A stretch of 40,833 nucleotides of DNA from IMG/VR virus record IMGVR_UViG_3300025118_000042, positions 1 to 40,833 of that record; one strand, written 5' to 3'. The notes beneath the pieces are model-generated. The model searched no databases, was not told where the DNA came from, and saw nothing but the letters and a program-made list of their open reading frames with translations. The DNA comes from a virus. The position numbers were made by a program, and so were the translations under genes. Shown here piece by piece: positions 30,299 through 37,839 of the stretch; positions within the stretch are counted from its first letter, which is position 1; each line of letters opens with the position of its first letter.

Positions 30299-30462
30299 TT
30301 CTTACTCCTCCTTGATATCAGTATGGCATTAGGGTTATGCTCAAAATCTCTACATAGTTCGATCTTGAGAGTGTTTCCCTTCTTCCACTTAAGTTTCTTT
30401 AAAAGTTCTTCGGGAATAACGATGATATTATCGCCGGCGAGACCTTGGATCTTAACCTTCAT
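30295..30462 (-). CDS. AbrB/MazE-like small DNA-binding protein
   Basis: This 55-residue frame begins MKVKIQGLAGDNIIVIPEEL and continues LKKLKWKKGNTLKIEL. That is the swapped-hairpin AbrB pattern (strand, P-x-E-L, helix, K-K-G-x-x-L strand). Its ATG overlaps the stop of the 164-aa gene and its stop overlaps the aldolase ATG (both ATGA), so it fills the gap exactly. No toxin gene is recognisable beside it, so autoregulation or control of the aldolase cluster is more likely than a toxin-antitoxin role. Codons 47 and 49 are ATA. Confidence 0.8.
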   Translation of the reverse strand: MKVKIQGLAGDNIIVIPEELLKKLKWKKGNTLKIELCRDFEHNPNAILISRRSKK

Positions 30463-30953
30463 TCTACCCCCCAATCACAATCGCACGGATCGCACCCACA
30501 AGCGATACAAGCACGGACAGCATATTCAAAGTTAACAGTCGCCTCGTTCGTTCTGAATTTGGCCGCACCATTTCTAAGATGAAATCTTTCAGCCATCTCT
30601 GTTTGTGGAGAAAGTGTGACGACACGCTGGATGTTTTTTAACATAGTCTTGGCAAACCACAGCACTTCGTTGATCATCTCTCGGCCGGCACCCTTTTCAA
30701 AGCTCCATACGGAATACGGCACGACTACAGTGCCGTCGCTATCCGTCATTGCCTCTAGTTCTTGCAAATTGCGAGGAACATCCGTGGTAATAGCAAGGCA
30801 CATAAATGCCTTCCATTTACCATCAGCCCCTTTGAGTCCGAAAACCTCTCGGCCCTGTGCTGTCTTAAACTCAGCGCCAAGGGTGGGGTGAATTGGATCC
30901 GAATCTCGCCAAAGCTCGGGCTCACTGGTTACTGTTTGAACACAATATTTCAT
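30459..30953 (-). CDS. GNAT-like acetyltransferase fold with Cys-rich tail
   Basis: In this 164-residue protein, residues about 60-132 have a GNAT-like order: a strand (TVVVPYSVWSFEKGAGREMI) with a KGAGREM loop in the acetyl-CoA position, a helix (EVLWFAKTMLKNIQRVVTLS), then ERFHLRNGA. The C-terminus has a cysteine cluster (CIACGCDPCDCDW) that could bind metal. It overlaps both neighbours by ATGA. The substrate is unknown. The fold assignment is by pattern and moderate. Confidence 0.7.
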   Translation of the reverse strand: MKYCVQTVTSEPELWRDSDPIHPTLGAEFKTAQGREVFGLKGADGKWKAFMCLAITTDVPRNLQELEAMTDSDGTVVVPYSVWSFEKGAGREMINEVLWFAKTMLKNIQRVVTLSPQTEMAERFHLRNGAAKFRTNEATVNFEYAVRACIACGCDPCDCDWGVE

Positions 30954-31264
30954 TCTTCGTTCTCCTCAAATGGCGTCATGGCCGCCCTCATTCCGTCAAT
31001 ACCGCGCTCCCAACAGTAGAATAGCCAACCGATGGTTCCAAGTTCTTGGATCTCATCTATGTTCTTTTCTTCACCCCATTTCTTATTTTTCCAGTCATAG
31101 TCGCTCACTGAGAATGCCTTTATGCGTAGTTTTAGGTCATCGTTTTCGCGAAAGAATTCCTGAAAGATTCCTTTGTATCTGGATGAACTAAACTTTCCAC
31201 TTGCCCACACCTCGTCGCCGGGTTGGAGGCCGTGTAAGTAAAAGTCTTTTGAAACCTCAATCAT
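30950..31264 (-). CDS. hypothetical protein
   Basis: The 104-residue acidic protein begins MIEVSKDFYLHGLQPGDEVW, with an SH3-like opening (Q-P-G-D-E-V-W), and has an aromatic-rich C-terminal helix (GWLFYCWERGIDGMR). It is linked by ATGA overlaps to thyX upstream and to the GNAT-like gene downstream, and is probably cotranscribed from the thyX promoter. Function is unknown. Confidence 0.65.
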   Translation of the reverse strand: MIEVSKDFYLHGLQPGDEVWASGKFSSSRYKGIFQEFFRENDDLKLRIKAFSVSDYDWKNKKWGEEKNIDEIQELGTIGWLFYCWERGIDGMRAAMTPFEENEE

Positions 31265-31971
31265 TCTTCGCCTCTAATCCTACGATAAGCACCCACAGTC
31301 ACAGGGAATAGACCCGTAGCAATCTCCAAGCAAGCCTCGGCAACCTTTTGGATCTCCCATTGTGCCCCTTCGTGTGTGCGAAGGTCAATGAACTTCAAGA
31401 GGTTGGACAGATTGACTGTGCCGTAGTATTCGGTGTAGAGGTTCTGTGGTAGAACTCCACGGGCTTGTTCTCGGCAAACGCCGGCTTCGATGAGATCGTT
31501 AAAAGTGCTCAATGCAACACTGTGCATCCTCTTTACAACAACTGCTGCTGGGTCAGAAGCAGAAGGAATAATTGGATTAATCAACTCTTCTGCGTTGGAG
31601 GCTTGTCGGTTGCTCTTGTGTTGTGTTCTGAAAGCCTTTGGCTCATAGAATCGGAGATCCACATCAGTATACCGCCGGGATATCTCATTATACGACCAAG
31701 TGCGATGGCGGTGATGCTGACTACGCACAAATAGAGGAACACAAAACTTAAATGTAACACCACAATGCTCCAATGTTGATGTGTGACGATGCTGGATAAG
31801 ATATTCGATAAGCTTCCTATCGCGGTCGTCGAGTTCTTCCTTCATTCTTCCAAAAGAGACCCTGGCTGCATTTACAACCGACTTGTCGCTGCCATAGCTT
31901 TCAACAAGCTGGACTCTGCCAATTCCATCACCATATAGATAAATGGCGTTATTTTCTGTTTCGTGATTCAC
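31261..31971 (-). CDS. thyX: flavin-dependent thymidylate synthase
   Basis: The 236-residue enzyme carries the ThyX signature RHRTWSYNEISRRY, plus HTSTLEHCGVTF and C-terminal REQARGVLPQNLYTEYYGT. It makes dTMP from dUMP using FAD, NADPH and methylene-THF. The start is GTG 31971 (GTGA overlap with the preceding stop, GAGG 4 nt upstream) rather than TTG 32004. A promoter lies at 32062-32090 inside the preceding gene. It completes the route from the dCMP deaminase and dUTPase in this window. Confidence 0.96.
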   Translation of the reverse strand: MNHETENNAIYLYGDGIGRVQLVESYGSDKSVVNAARVSFGRMKEELDDRDRKLIEYLIQHRHTSTLEHCGVTFKFCVPLFVRSQHHRHRTWSYNEISRRYTDVDLRFYEPKAFRTQHKSNRQASNAEELINPIIPSASDPAAVVVKRMHSVALSTFNDLIEAGVCREQARGVLPQNLYTEYYGTVNLSNLLKFIDLRTHEGAQWEIQKVAEACLEIATGLFPVTVGAYRRIRGEE

Positions 31972-32180
31972 TGTTCCTCTGGGGTGTTGCTGTAGGTTTT
32001 CCAATCAAGCCAAAATCCGGCTGCGACCGCAGCGTGCATTAGCACTGAACTTGATATTTCTATTATATCACGGTAGTCGTGGAGATGCAAGTGAATATGA
32101 CCAACAATCCAAAAAGGAATCGCGAATTGCTGGCTATACCATACTAAGAAAAACTTGCTAAACTCTCGCAGATTACTCAT
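31968..32180 (-). CDS. small two-TM membrane protein, holin candidate
   Basis: The 70-residue protein has two hydrophobic stretches (FFLVWYSQQFAIPFWIVGHI and VLMHAAVAAGFWLDW), with a His-rich turn between. It starts at ATG 32180, overlapping the end of the endolysin gene. Its size and place next to the amidase are consistent with a class II holin. However, the segments contain many polar residues and it is coupled to thyX, so this is only a suggestion. Confidence 0.58.
   Translation of the reverse strand: MSNLREFSKFFLVWYSQQFAIPFWIVGHIHLHLHDYRDIIEISSSVLMHAAVAAGFWLDWKTYSNTPEEQ
32062..32090 (-). promoter_or_regulatory. sigma-70 promoter for thyX
   Basis: The minus strand reads TTGCAT (32090-32085), 17 nt, TATAAT (32067-32062). 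The -10 is perfect and the -35 matches four of six. It is internal to the small membrane-protein gene, about 90 nt above the thyX GTG. Confidence 0.62.
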
Positions 32181-33090
32181 CTTCTTCGGCAACGATTTCT
32201 GCCAGAAGTTCTTTAATGTCCAAACCGGCGCAGTCTATCTTCTTTTTACTGACATGATAATGACTAACAACGCCATTAAAGTTGCCGTAAAGGGCATCCT
32301 GATGATATCTGGTGCCCGTCTTTCCAGTCTGACTGAGAGGTGTCTTGTACTCTACGCCGGCTGCGTTGTGAACGGCTTTCCAAAGCGCCTTGGCGGCCTC
32401 GATCTGCTCGGGATAGAATCCCAAAAACGGTTCTAGCTTCTCGGAGTGGACCCAGGCGTCTTCAACAAGGGGGCGTTTGCCAAATCCATTTTTCACGTAC
32501 CAGTCCTGGTACTTGGGGTAATAGGCGTTTGTTATTTCTACGCCGACAGAGGCGCGGTTAGCACGGGCATGCCCGGCATGCCATGCGCCATGCTGCATGT
32601 CGAGAGTCTGATAGATCGTACCATCATTGTCAATGAGGAAGTGGACAGAAATGCCTCTTTTGTTCAAAACGCGAGCGCATGACTTAGAGCTTAAGCACGC
32701 ATCCCAATGGTTGACAAAAAGGCGAATATTCCTCTTCGGGCGGCCGGTATAATCGTAATAGGAACCGGGGTCTGCTTTAAGTCCGCCTTCATCGGTCCAG
32801 AGAACAACCTTTTCCCACTCAATAGGGCAAAAATCGCCATGGTAAATTATGAAATTGGAGTATTTCGGTTCTTCATCGACCGTATTAGTAACAGCCTCCT
32901 GCCTCTCGGTCCAGATGCGACGAAAAGTAGTGGGACCACAAAGTCCATCAGCCATAAGGTTGCGAAACTTCTGCCATTTTTTGATTGCACGCACTAAATT
33001 CTCATCAAAATGTTTTTCCCCAAACCAAGAGGGCTCCCATCCTAACTTTGCTGCCGAGGCCTGATTGTAAAAACTCTTGTCGATCCCCAT
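32173..33090 (-). CDS. endolysin: N-acetylmuramoyl-L-alanine amidase with peptidoglycan-binding domain
   Basis: The 305-residue protein has an N-terminal PG_binding_1-like segment (about 20-62: AIKKWQKFRNLMADGLCGPT) and an Amidase_2 domain (about 120-290). Zinc ligands are visible: His in FVNHWD, His in GVVSHYHVS and Asp or Cys in KKIDCAG. It would cut the bond between muramic acid and L-Ala at lysis. No signal peptide is present, so a holin is needed. The ATG at 33090 has a poor ribosome site. An ACTATTTA copy lies 78 nt upstream inside groES. Confidence 0.93.
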   Translation of the reverse strand: MGIDKSFYNQASAAKLGWEPSWFGEKHFDENLVRAIKKWQKFRNLMADGLCGPTTFRRIWTERQEAVTNTVDEEPKYSNFIIYHGDFCPIEWEKVVLWTDEGGLKADPGSYYDYTGRPKRNIRLFVNHWDACLSSKSCARVLNKRGISVHFLIDNDGTIYQTLDMQHGAWHAGHARANRASVGVEITNAYYPKYQDWYVKNGFGKRPLVEDAWVHSEKLEPFLGFYPEQIEAAKALWKAVHNAAGVEYKTPLSQTGKTGTRYHQDALYGNFNGVVSHYHVSKKKIDCAGLDIKELLAEIVAEEDE

Positions 33091-33130
33091 AAATTAATAT
33101 AGCCCGGTCGATGACGCTCTTTAGGGCTTC

Positions 33131-33400
33131 CTATAGTGTGCCTAGAATGTAATTATCAAGAACTAAGGTAAATAGTTCGTTATTAACATTAATTTCCTCA
33201 ACCATGGATTTATCCACCACCACCTTAGAACCGCTCGCAATAGGAAACCGAACGTCTGTGGCGGCGTCTACTACTACGGCTGTGATGTGTCGCTCTTCCT
33301 TTGTCTTATAATCATCAGGAAGCACGATCCCGGTCTCGGTCGTGTTTTCGGGGATGTCGGGTAACCTAATCCACACATATCTATTAACTGGCTTAAACAT
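33131..33400 (-). CDS. groS: GroES-like co-chaperonin
   Basis: The 89-residue protein follows the GroES layout: KPVNRYVWIRLPD start strand, a mobile-loop position with TETGIVLPDD (GroES has a GGIVL in this loop), ITAVVVDAA, GSKVVVDKS and a final strand YILGTL. It is the natural partner of the phage GroEL at 13431-15014. AAGGA stands 9 nt before the ATG. Placement far from groEL and next to nrdJ means the two are regulated separately. Confidence 0.88.
   Translation of the reverse strand: MFKPVNRYVWIRLPDIPENTTETGIVLPDDYKTKEERHITAVVVDAATDVRFPIASGSKVVVDKSMVEEINVNNELFTLVLDNYILGTL
33169..33176 (-). promoter_or_regulatory. ACTATTTA motif, candidate late promoter for the endolysin
   Basis: The minus strand reads AACTATTTACC inside the 3' part of groES, 78 nt above the endolysin ATG. 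An endolysin is a typical late gene, which supports the idea. However, the copy encodes LFT in groES, so chance is possible. Confidence 0.4.
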
Positions 33401-33433
33401 ATTCTCTATCCTTTTGGTTAGTGTTGTTAGATT

Positions 33434-35401
33434 TTATATCTCGCAAGATTCGCCATCACAAAACTTTGTACCGGCGCCGCCTTCTTCTGTCATAAATCTC
33501 CGAATCGGAGTGATGTCTTGAATAAGCTCCTCATACTGTTCCTTCGTGATCGGCTCATACGGCGCCTGCTTGTATCCTGTGTCCTTGTATCGTAAGAAAG
33601 AAACGGCCTTGAGGCGTGATTCGTACATTTCCAGCGCATTCTTAATCTGGGGAGCCTCAGCATCATTGAACGTCACTGTGACAGAGACTGAATTGTCTGC
33701 CCAGTAGTGCTGATACTGTGCTGCGATTTCTAGCTGCTCCCACATCGACACGTCTTTCTTGCTCTTAGTGAAAAACGGCTCATGAACCGGGAATTCAACA
33801 CAAACTGTATTAGGTGAGTAGGCGTCTTCCTCAGTTTTATAACCAGCCTCTGACAAAGGAGCCAGAAGTTCCGAATCTTTTGAAAACCGAATTCTCCTGA
33901 TATAGTACTCGGACTCTGGGAAGTGGATTCCGGGGGTAGACCCGTTAAGCAGCGAAACAGTGCCGGAAGGCTTGATCGAGGTCATTCTGACTGATTTCGG
34001 GATGCATAGCCAATTGGAGTAATATTCATCTAGCTTCTGCACATATTCATATGCTGTGTCGCTCCACTTCAGCACCTGACGGCGGCCGAACTTATTAAAT
34101 GCCTGAACAACTCCCGACTGTGACAGTCCGATCCGGCGATTCTTAAGCATCTTAGCGTTAGTTTCAGGCCAGTGAGTATTGGACAATGTAATGGTTTTCC
34201 CATACAGGTACGCAATCTTCAAAGTTTTTAGATAGTCCTCATAATCATCATGCTTTGCTGGAAAGGTCTCGACTAAGCAACACAATTCGGCATCTTCAAG
34301 CTGCTGCTCAACGCAAGGATTAAACCCAGCAACATTAATATCGTCTAAACGAGTACCGTCCTTAAATCGGCCCTTGGTACGCGCATTGTTAAGCCAAATG
34401 TACCCAGGTTCTCCATTCTTCTGTGACTGCTCGGCATGCCATTCATAGTCCATTCCGACCGCGGCATTGCATGAGTTGTTAGAGCCCCAACGATGATGGT
34501 ATAGCTTCTCGTCATCGTTCTTCATTTGTAGATATTCTTTATCGCCATGGCGGCCCATAGCGAGTGCCGCGGAACGACGAACATTGCCGGCAACAACACA
34601 TCGACCGATAAGATTCTCAGTATCTACGATGTCTATGGATGTGATAGGCTCACCGATCTTGGAGGAGTATAGCTCTGTGAGGCTTTGATGTAGTTCCTTA
34701 AGAGGTCCATGTCCGCTAGAGGTTCCCCCAAAGCCGCGGATAAGAGCGCCGAGTGGGCGAATGGCCGAATAGTCGAACTTTGGCACCTTGCCGCCGAAAA
34801 TAAACCCATCAAGCAGCATGTGGACAGAGTCGACCCAACCTTCGCGAGAATCATCAATAACAAGAACATCATTAGTGTACTGCGGTTCCCGAATGGTAAT
34901 ACTTCCTTCACCCTCGGTATCGAACCCGACACCGATGCCTAGCATGAGCGCATCCATCATCCATGCAAATAGATAACCACCCTTGGTACTAAGATCCTTA
35001 GTGGAACGAAACGCACAATTAAAAAGACCAGCAGCAGTACGCTCTTCAACAAACTTAGTGCCCATCATCCACAGGCCGCGGCCGGGAGGGGTCCACTTCA
35101 AGCTGAACAGCCTGTCGTAAGCATCCTTAGCTGTCGCCTGGGCCTTTGCGTCATTCCATTCCAGACCCAGCAGGAAGACGTGTTGCTTTTGCATATCGAA
35201 CATTCCCTCAATAACACGCCGGCAAGTTTGCCACCATTCTTCAGTGCCGGGGGCGTCTGTTTCAAATTCGCTCAACCTGCGGGCATATGTCCGCTTAAAC
35301 GTAACATAGCCAAGGGGGCCCCAAGGCACCTCAGAGACCGTGTAGGGCTCTATAAAAGTATCTGATAATCTAAAGCGCCGAATATTGTTAAGTGTTCTCA
35401 T
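33434..35401 (-). CDS. nrdJ: class II (B12-dependent) ribonucleotide reductase, monomeric type
   Basis: The 655-residue enzyme resembles the monomeric adenosylcobalamin-dependent triphosphate reductase. The active-site segment FNPCVEQQLEDAELCC gives Asn361, radical Cys363 and Glu365. One redox Cys is at 129 (AGLFNCAF) and the partner lies near 374-375. KPSGTVSLLNGSTPG binds substrate phosphate. The C-terminus carries the shuttle pair CDGESC (648-653). It converts ribonucleotides to dNTPs without a beta subunit, needs host or environmental B12 and a thioredoxin-like reductant. Strong AAGGA ribosome site; the start lies three bases past the helicase stop. Confidence 0.95.
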   Translation of the reverse strand: MRTLNNIRRFRLSDTFIEPYTVSEVPWGPLGYVTFKRTYARRLSEFETDAPGTEEWWQTCRRVIEGMFDMQKQHVFLLGLEWNDAKAQATAKDAYDRLFSLKWTPPGRGLWMMGTKFVEERTAAGLFNCAFRSTKDLSTKGGYLFAWMMDALMLGIGVGFDTEGEGSITIREPQYTNDVLVIDDSREGWVDSVHMLLDGFIFGGKVPKFDYSAIRPLGALIRGFGGTSSGHGPLKELHQSLTELYSSKIGEPITSIDIVDTENLIGRCVVAGNVRRSAALAMGRHGDKEYLQMKNDDEKLYHHRWGSNNSCNAAVGMDYEWHAEQSQKNGEPGYIWLNNARTKGRFKDGTRLDDINVAGFNPCVEQQLEDAELCCLVETFPAKHDDYEDYLKTLKIAYLYGKTITLSNTHWPETNAKMLKNRRIGLSQSGVVQAFNKFGRRQVLKWSDTAYEYVQKLDEYYSNWLCIPKSVRMTSIKPSGTVSLLNGSTPGIHFPESEYYIRRIRFSKDSELLAPLSEAGYKTEEDAYSPNTVCVEFPVHEPFFTKSKKDVSMWEQLEIAAQYQHYWADNSVSVTVTFNDAEAPQIKNALEMYESRLKAVSFLRYKDTGYKQAPYEPITKEQYEELIQDITPIRRFMTEEGGAGTKFCDGESCEI

Positions 35402-35403
35402 TT

Positions 35404-36783
35404 TTATTTCCTTTTAAGTTTGCTGTATTTGTCTTTCAAAAGCTGCTTCTGCAATCCAGGACCCAGAGGTGGCGGAGGGGCACCAGCATTTGTTGAGGTC
35501 TGCGAGCCCGGAGGAGGTGACGGCATAATCTTGATGTTCACATTAGATGTGTCCATAAAGATATTATACACCATTCCGTCGGGGCCATTTCTATTTTTTG
35601 CAATAAACATCTTGCCTTGGTTGTTCTGCTTATCTTCAATCGTTCGCGAGATGGAAAAAATGAAGTCCGCCACAAAACACTTACTGAAGGCCTCAGAAAT
35701 TTGCTCCATCGTAATCACTTCCGCATTCAAGCCGGAGCGATTAGTCTGAGAGGCCGTCCAGATTGGGCATTTAAATTCAGTCGCAATAGCGCGTAGCTCT
35801 TCATAAATAGATTCCAATTCGCTTCTTTTCTCTTTTCTCACTACAACTGGCTTCAGCAAATCTCCATAGTCCACAATGATCATTCCAGGGTTTATTCCTC
35901 TCTTTTCGAGCCTTGAGAGATGCGTGCGAATGGTATTAGTTGATGCGGATTTTGTAGGGTACTCCTTGATAATCAGCGAACCATCGATATCCTTAATCTC
36001 TTCATAAACCTCGTCTTTAAAATTAATCACGTCCGAAAGTGGATAGCCGGTAATACAACTATCGTATCGCGTGGCGATTACGGTCTCTTGAAGTTCTAAA
36101 GTATAGTGGACAACTGTTTTTCCTTCCTTTACTCCTTGGGCGCCAAGATGCACCAAAGCCATTGACTTACCAGCGCCAGTTGGGGCGATAACAACACCCA
36201 ACTCGCCTTTTCCAAGTCCGCCGCCGCAGAGCTTGTCGATCTCTGTCCAACCTGTCGTACACGGGAGTCGATACTTTGGGATAAAACGAGCTTCAAAATC
36301 AGCCATATAGTCATAGCCAAAGTTGTTGTCTGAGCCCAGCTTAAGTGCGTCGTTGATAACTGTGGAGATCTCGTCAAAAGAACAATTCTGAAGCAACCCA
36401 ACCGACTTGAGCATCGCTTCCTTCAGGTTTTGCTTCCTGCAAAAATCGAGAGAGGTTTCCTTGATAAACTCAATATCAGTCATCTCTCGCTTATGGATGC
36501 GAAGAAAATACTCACGCACCTGCTGCTGCAACACCTCTTCTTCTTCGTCTAGTCCTGTCTTAAGGAGAGTGGCCACCGCCTCCACCGAGGGGTGTCGGTT
36601 GTAGCGATCTCGATAGTCTACGATCTGCTTAAGGAAGATTCTTAGATAGTCTAGCTCTAGAAAGTCGCGATCTAAGACCTCAGTGATCTGATCTGCGAAC
36701 GGTCTATCTTCATAAATCAGTTGAACTAGCCCTTCTTGGAAGGATTTTCCGTACCTTCCGAGGCCGGCCTCCGATGCTTTCAT
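35404..36783 (-). CDS. DnaB-like replicative DNA helicase
   Basis: The 459-residue protein has an N-terminal helical domain (1-165) and a RecA-fold motor: Walker A APTGAGKS (200-207), Walker B MIIVDYGDLL (301-310) and WTASQTNRSG (motif 3). A Pro-rich linker and basic tail end the protein. It resembles DnaB and T4 gp41 in layout and would form the hexameric fork helicase for the phage DnaE. No separate primase is visible in the window. A promoter lies at 36817-36844. Confidence 0.92.
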   Translation of the reverse strand: MKASEAGLGRYGKSFQEGLVQLIYEDRPFADQITEVLDRDFLELDYLRIFLKQIVDYRDRYNRHPSVEAVATLLKTGLDEEEEVLQQQVREYFLRIHKREMTDIEFIKETSLDFCRKQNLKEAMLKSVGLLQNCSFDEISTVINDALKLGSDNNFGYDYMADFEARFIPKYRLPCTTGWTEIDKLCGGGLGKGELGVVIAPTGAGKSMALVHLGAQGVKEGKTVVHYTLELQETVIATRYDSCITGYPLSDVINFKDEVYEEIKDIDGSLIIKEYPTKSASTNTIRTHLSRLEKRGINPGMIIVDYGDLLKPVVVRKEKRSELESIYEELRAIATEFKCPIWTASQTNRSGLNAEVITMEQISEAFSKCFVADFIFSISRTIEDKQNNQGKMFIAKNRNGPDGMVYNIFMDTSNVNIKIMPSPPPGSQTSTNAGAPPPPLGPGLQKQLLKDKYSKLKRK

Positions 36784-36816
36784 TTATGCCCTCACTGTGT
36801 ATTCTGTCTTACTCTA

Positions 36817-36844
36817 ATTATACTCTATCCACTCTAGAAGTCAA
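36817..36844 (-). promoter_or_regulatory. sigma-70 promoter for the helicase-nrdJ operon
   Basis: The minus strand reads TTGACT (36844-36839), 16 nt, TATAAT (36822-36817), about 34 nt above the helicase ATG. Confidence 0.75.
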
Positions 36845-36861
36845 TCTAAAAGATATAAGTT

Positions 36862-37839
36862 TTAACTATTGACATTGGAGTTGCTGCTTACAATCCGGTT
36901 GAGATTTGTCCTCAAATCTTCGAGATTTAGTTCACCAAACCCGTCTTCTGTCATAAGACGGATGATGTCTGTTCGGTTGAAATCAAACTCAAAGTTTTCT
37001 ACTGCATTCTTAACAAACTGCTTGTCTCGAATCGACATCTGTGGAGCATATAGCTGCATCATCTTGTAGTTGTGACGAATGAGGTCATGACTTTCGCTCA
37101 CATTAGCGTAAAACTTAAGATTACTATCTTCTAACTTTTCCTCACAATAATCGATTACCTCGTCAATTGTGATAGTCTCCTCGCTGGCCAAAAAGCCAAG
37201 GCGCTTTGCAACTGTCGCAAAGCCAGCACCTCGGACACCAGGAAGATTGTCTGAGGCATCTCCGATAATAGCGCGAGCGAGCGCCATGTTTGTAGGGTGA
37301 ACCCCTACAGATTCCAAGATCCGTGTAGTGTTCAAGATCTCGTCCTTCGTGGGGCGCCAAAGCACCGTCTCCTCATCGCACAACTGCATAAAATCCTTAT
37401 CGTTAGAAACGATGATCTTCTGCCAGCCATCGTAATAAGGAAGCCGCGTAGTGTAAGAAATTACATCATCCGCCTCAATCTCTGGCAGCATAATCTGGAT
37501 AATCGGCATGTTGTTGAGATATTCGATTGTACGAGACTGTTGCCAGATCTTATTAAGCATCTGCTCGTCATCTGTCAAATTCTGGTACGCACGATTAAGG
37601 CGCAGCGGCTTCCTGCCGGCCTTATAGCCCTTATCCATGATCTTGCGCTTAGCTGAGCCATTGGGTCCATCCCAGACAACCATGATCTGGTCGGGGCGGG
37701 TCATCCGTACAAGCTTCTGCAAGATCTTAATAAAGCCCTTGAGTCCGCCGATTGGCTGGCCATTAGTCGAAAGGCTTGGGTCTACGATATAAGCTCGTAG
37801 GTATGCGTTTAGTGCATCAACAATTAGTAGTCGTTTCAT
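36862..37839 (-). CDS. 5'-3' exonuclease / flap endonuclease (RNase H-like, T4 type)
   Basis: The 325-residue protein starts MKRLLIVDALNAYLRAY with the first acidic site, then VVWDGPNGSAKR, EIEADDVISY, VSNDKDFMQLC and DASDNLPGVRGAG, the helix-hairpin-helix DNA-binding motif. These are the conserved metal carboxylates of the Pol I 5'-nuclease/FEN family. It would remove RNA primers from Okazaki fragments made by DnaE. ATG 37839 has GGAG 6 nt upstream. The longer open frame to 37965 lies within the previous gene. Confidence 0.93.
   Translation of the reverse strand: MKRLLIVDALNAYLRAYIVDPSLSTNGQPIGGLKGFIKILQKLVRMTRPDQIMVVWDGPNGSAKRKIMDKGYKAGRKPLRLNRAYQNLTDDEQMLNKIWQQSRTIEYLNNMPIIQIMLPEIEADDVISYTTRLPYYDGWQKIIVSNDKDFMQLCDEETVLWRPTKDEILNTTRILESVGVHPTNMALARAIIGDASDNLPGVRGAGFATVAKRLGFLASEETITIDEVIDYCEEKLEDSNLKFYANVSESHDLIRHNYKMMQLYAPQMSIRDKQFVKNAVENFEFDFNRTDIIRLMTEDGFGELNLEDLRTNLNRIVSSNSNVNS

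Noticed and set aside
33095-33127. Hairpin AGCCC/GGGCT between groES and the endolysin as a terminator
   Set aside because: The stem is only 5 bp, the loop is about 18 nt and there is no T-tract.
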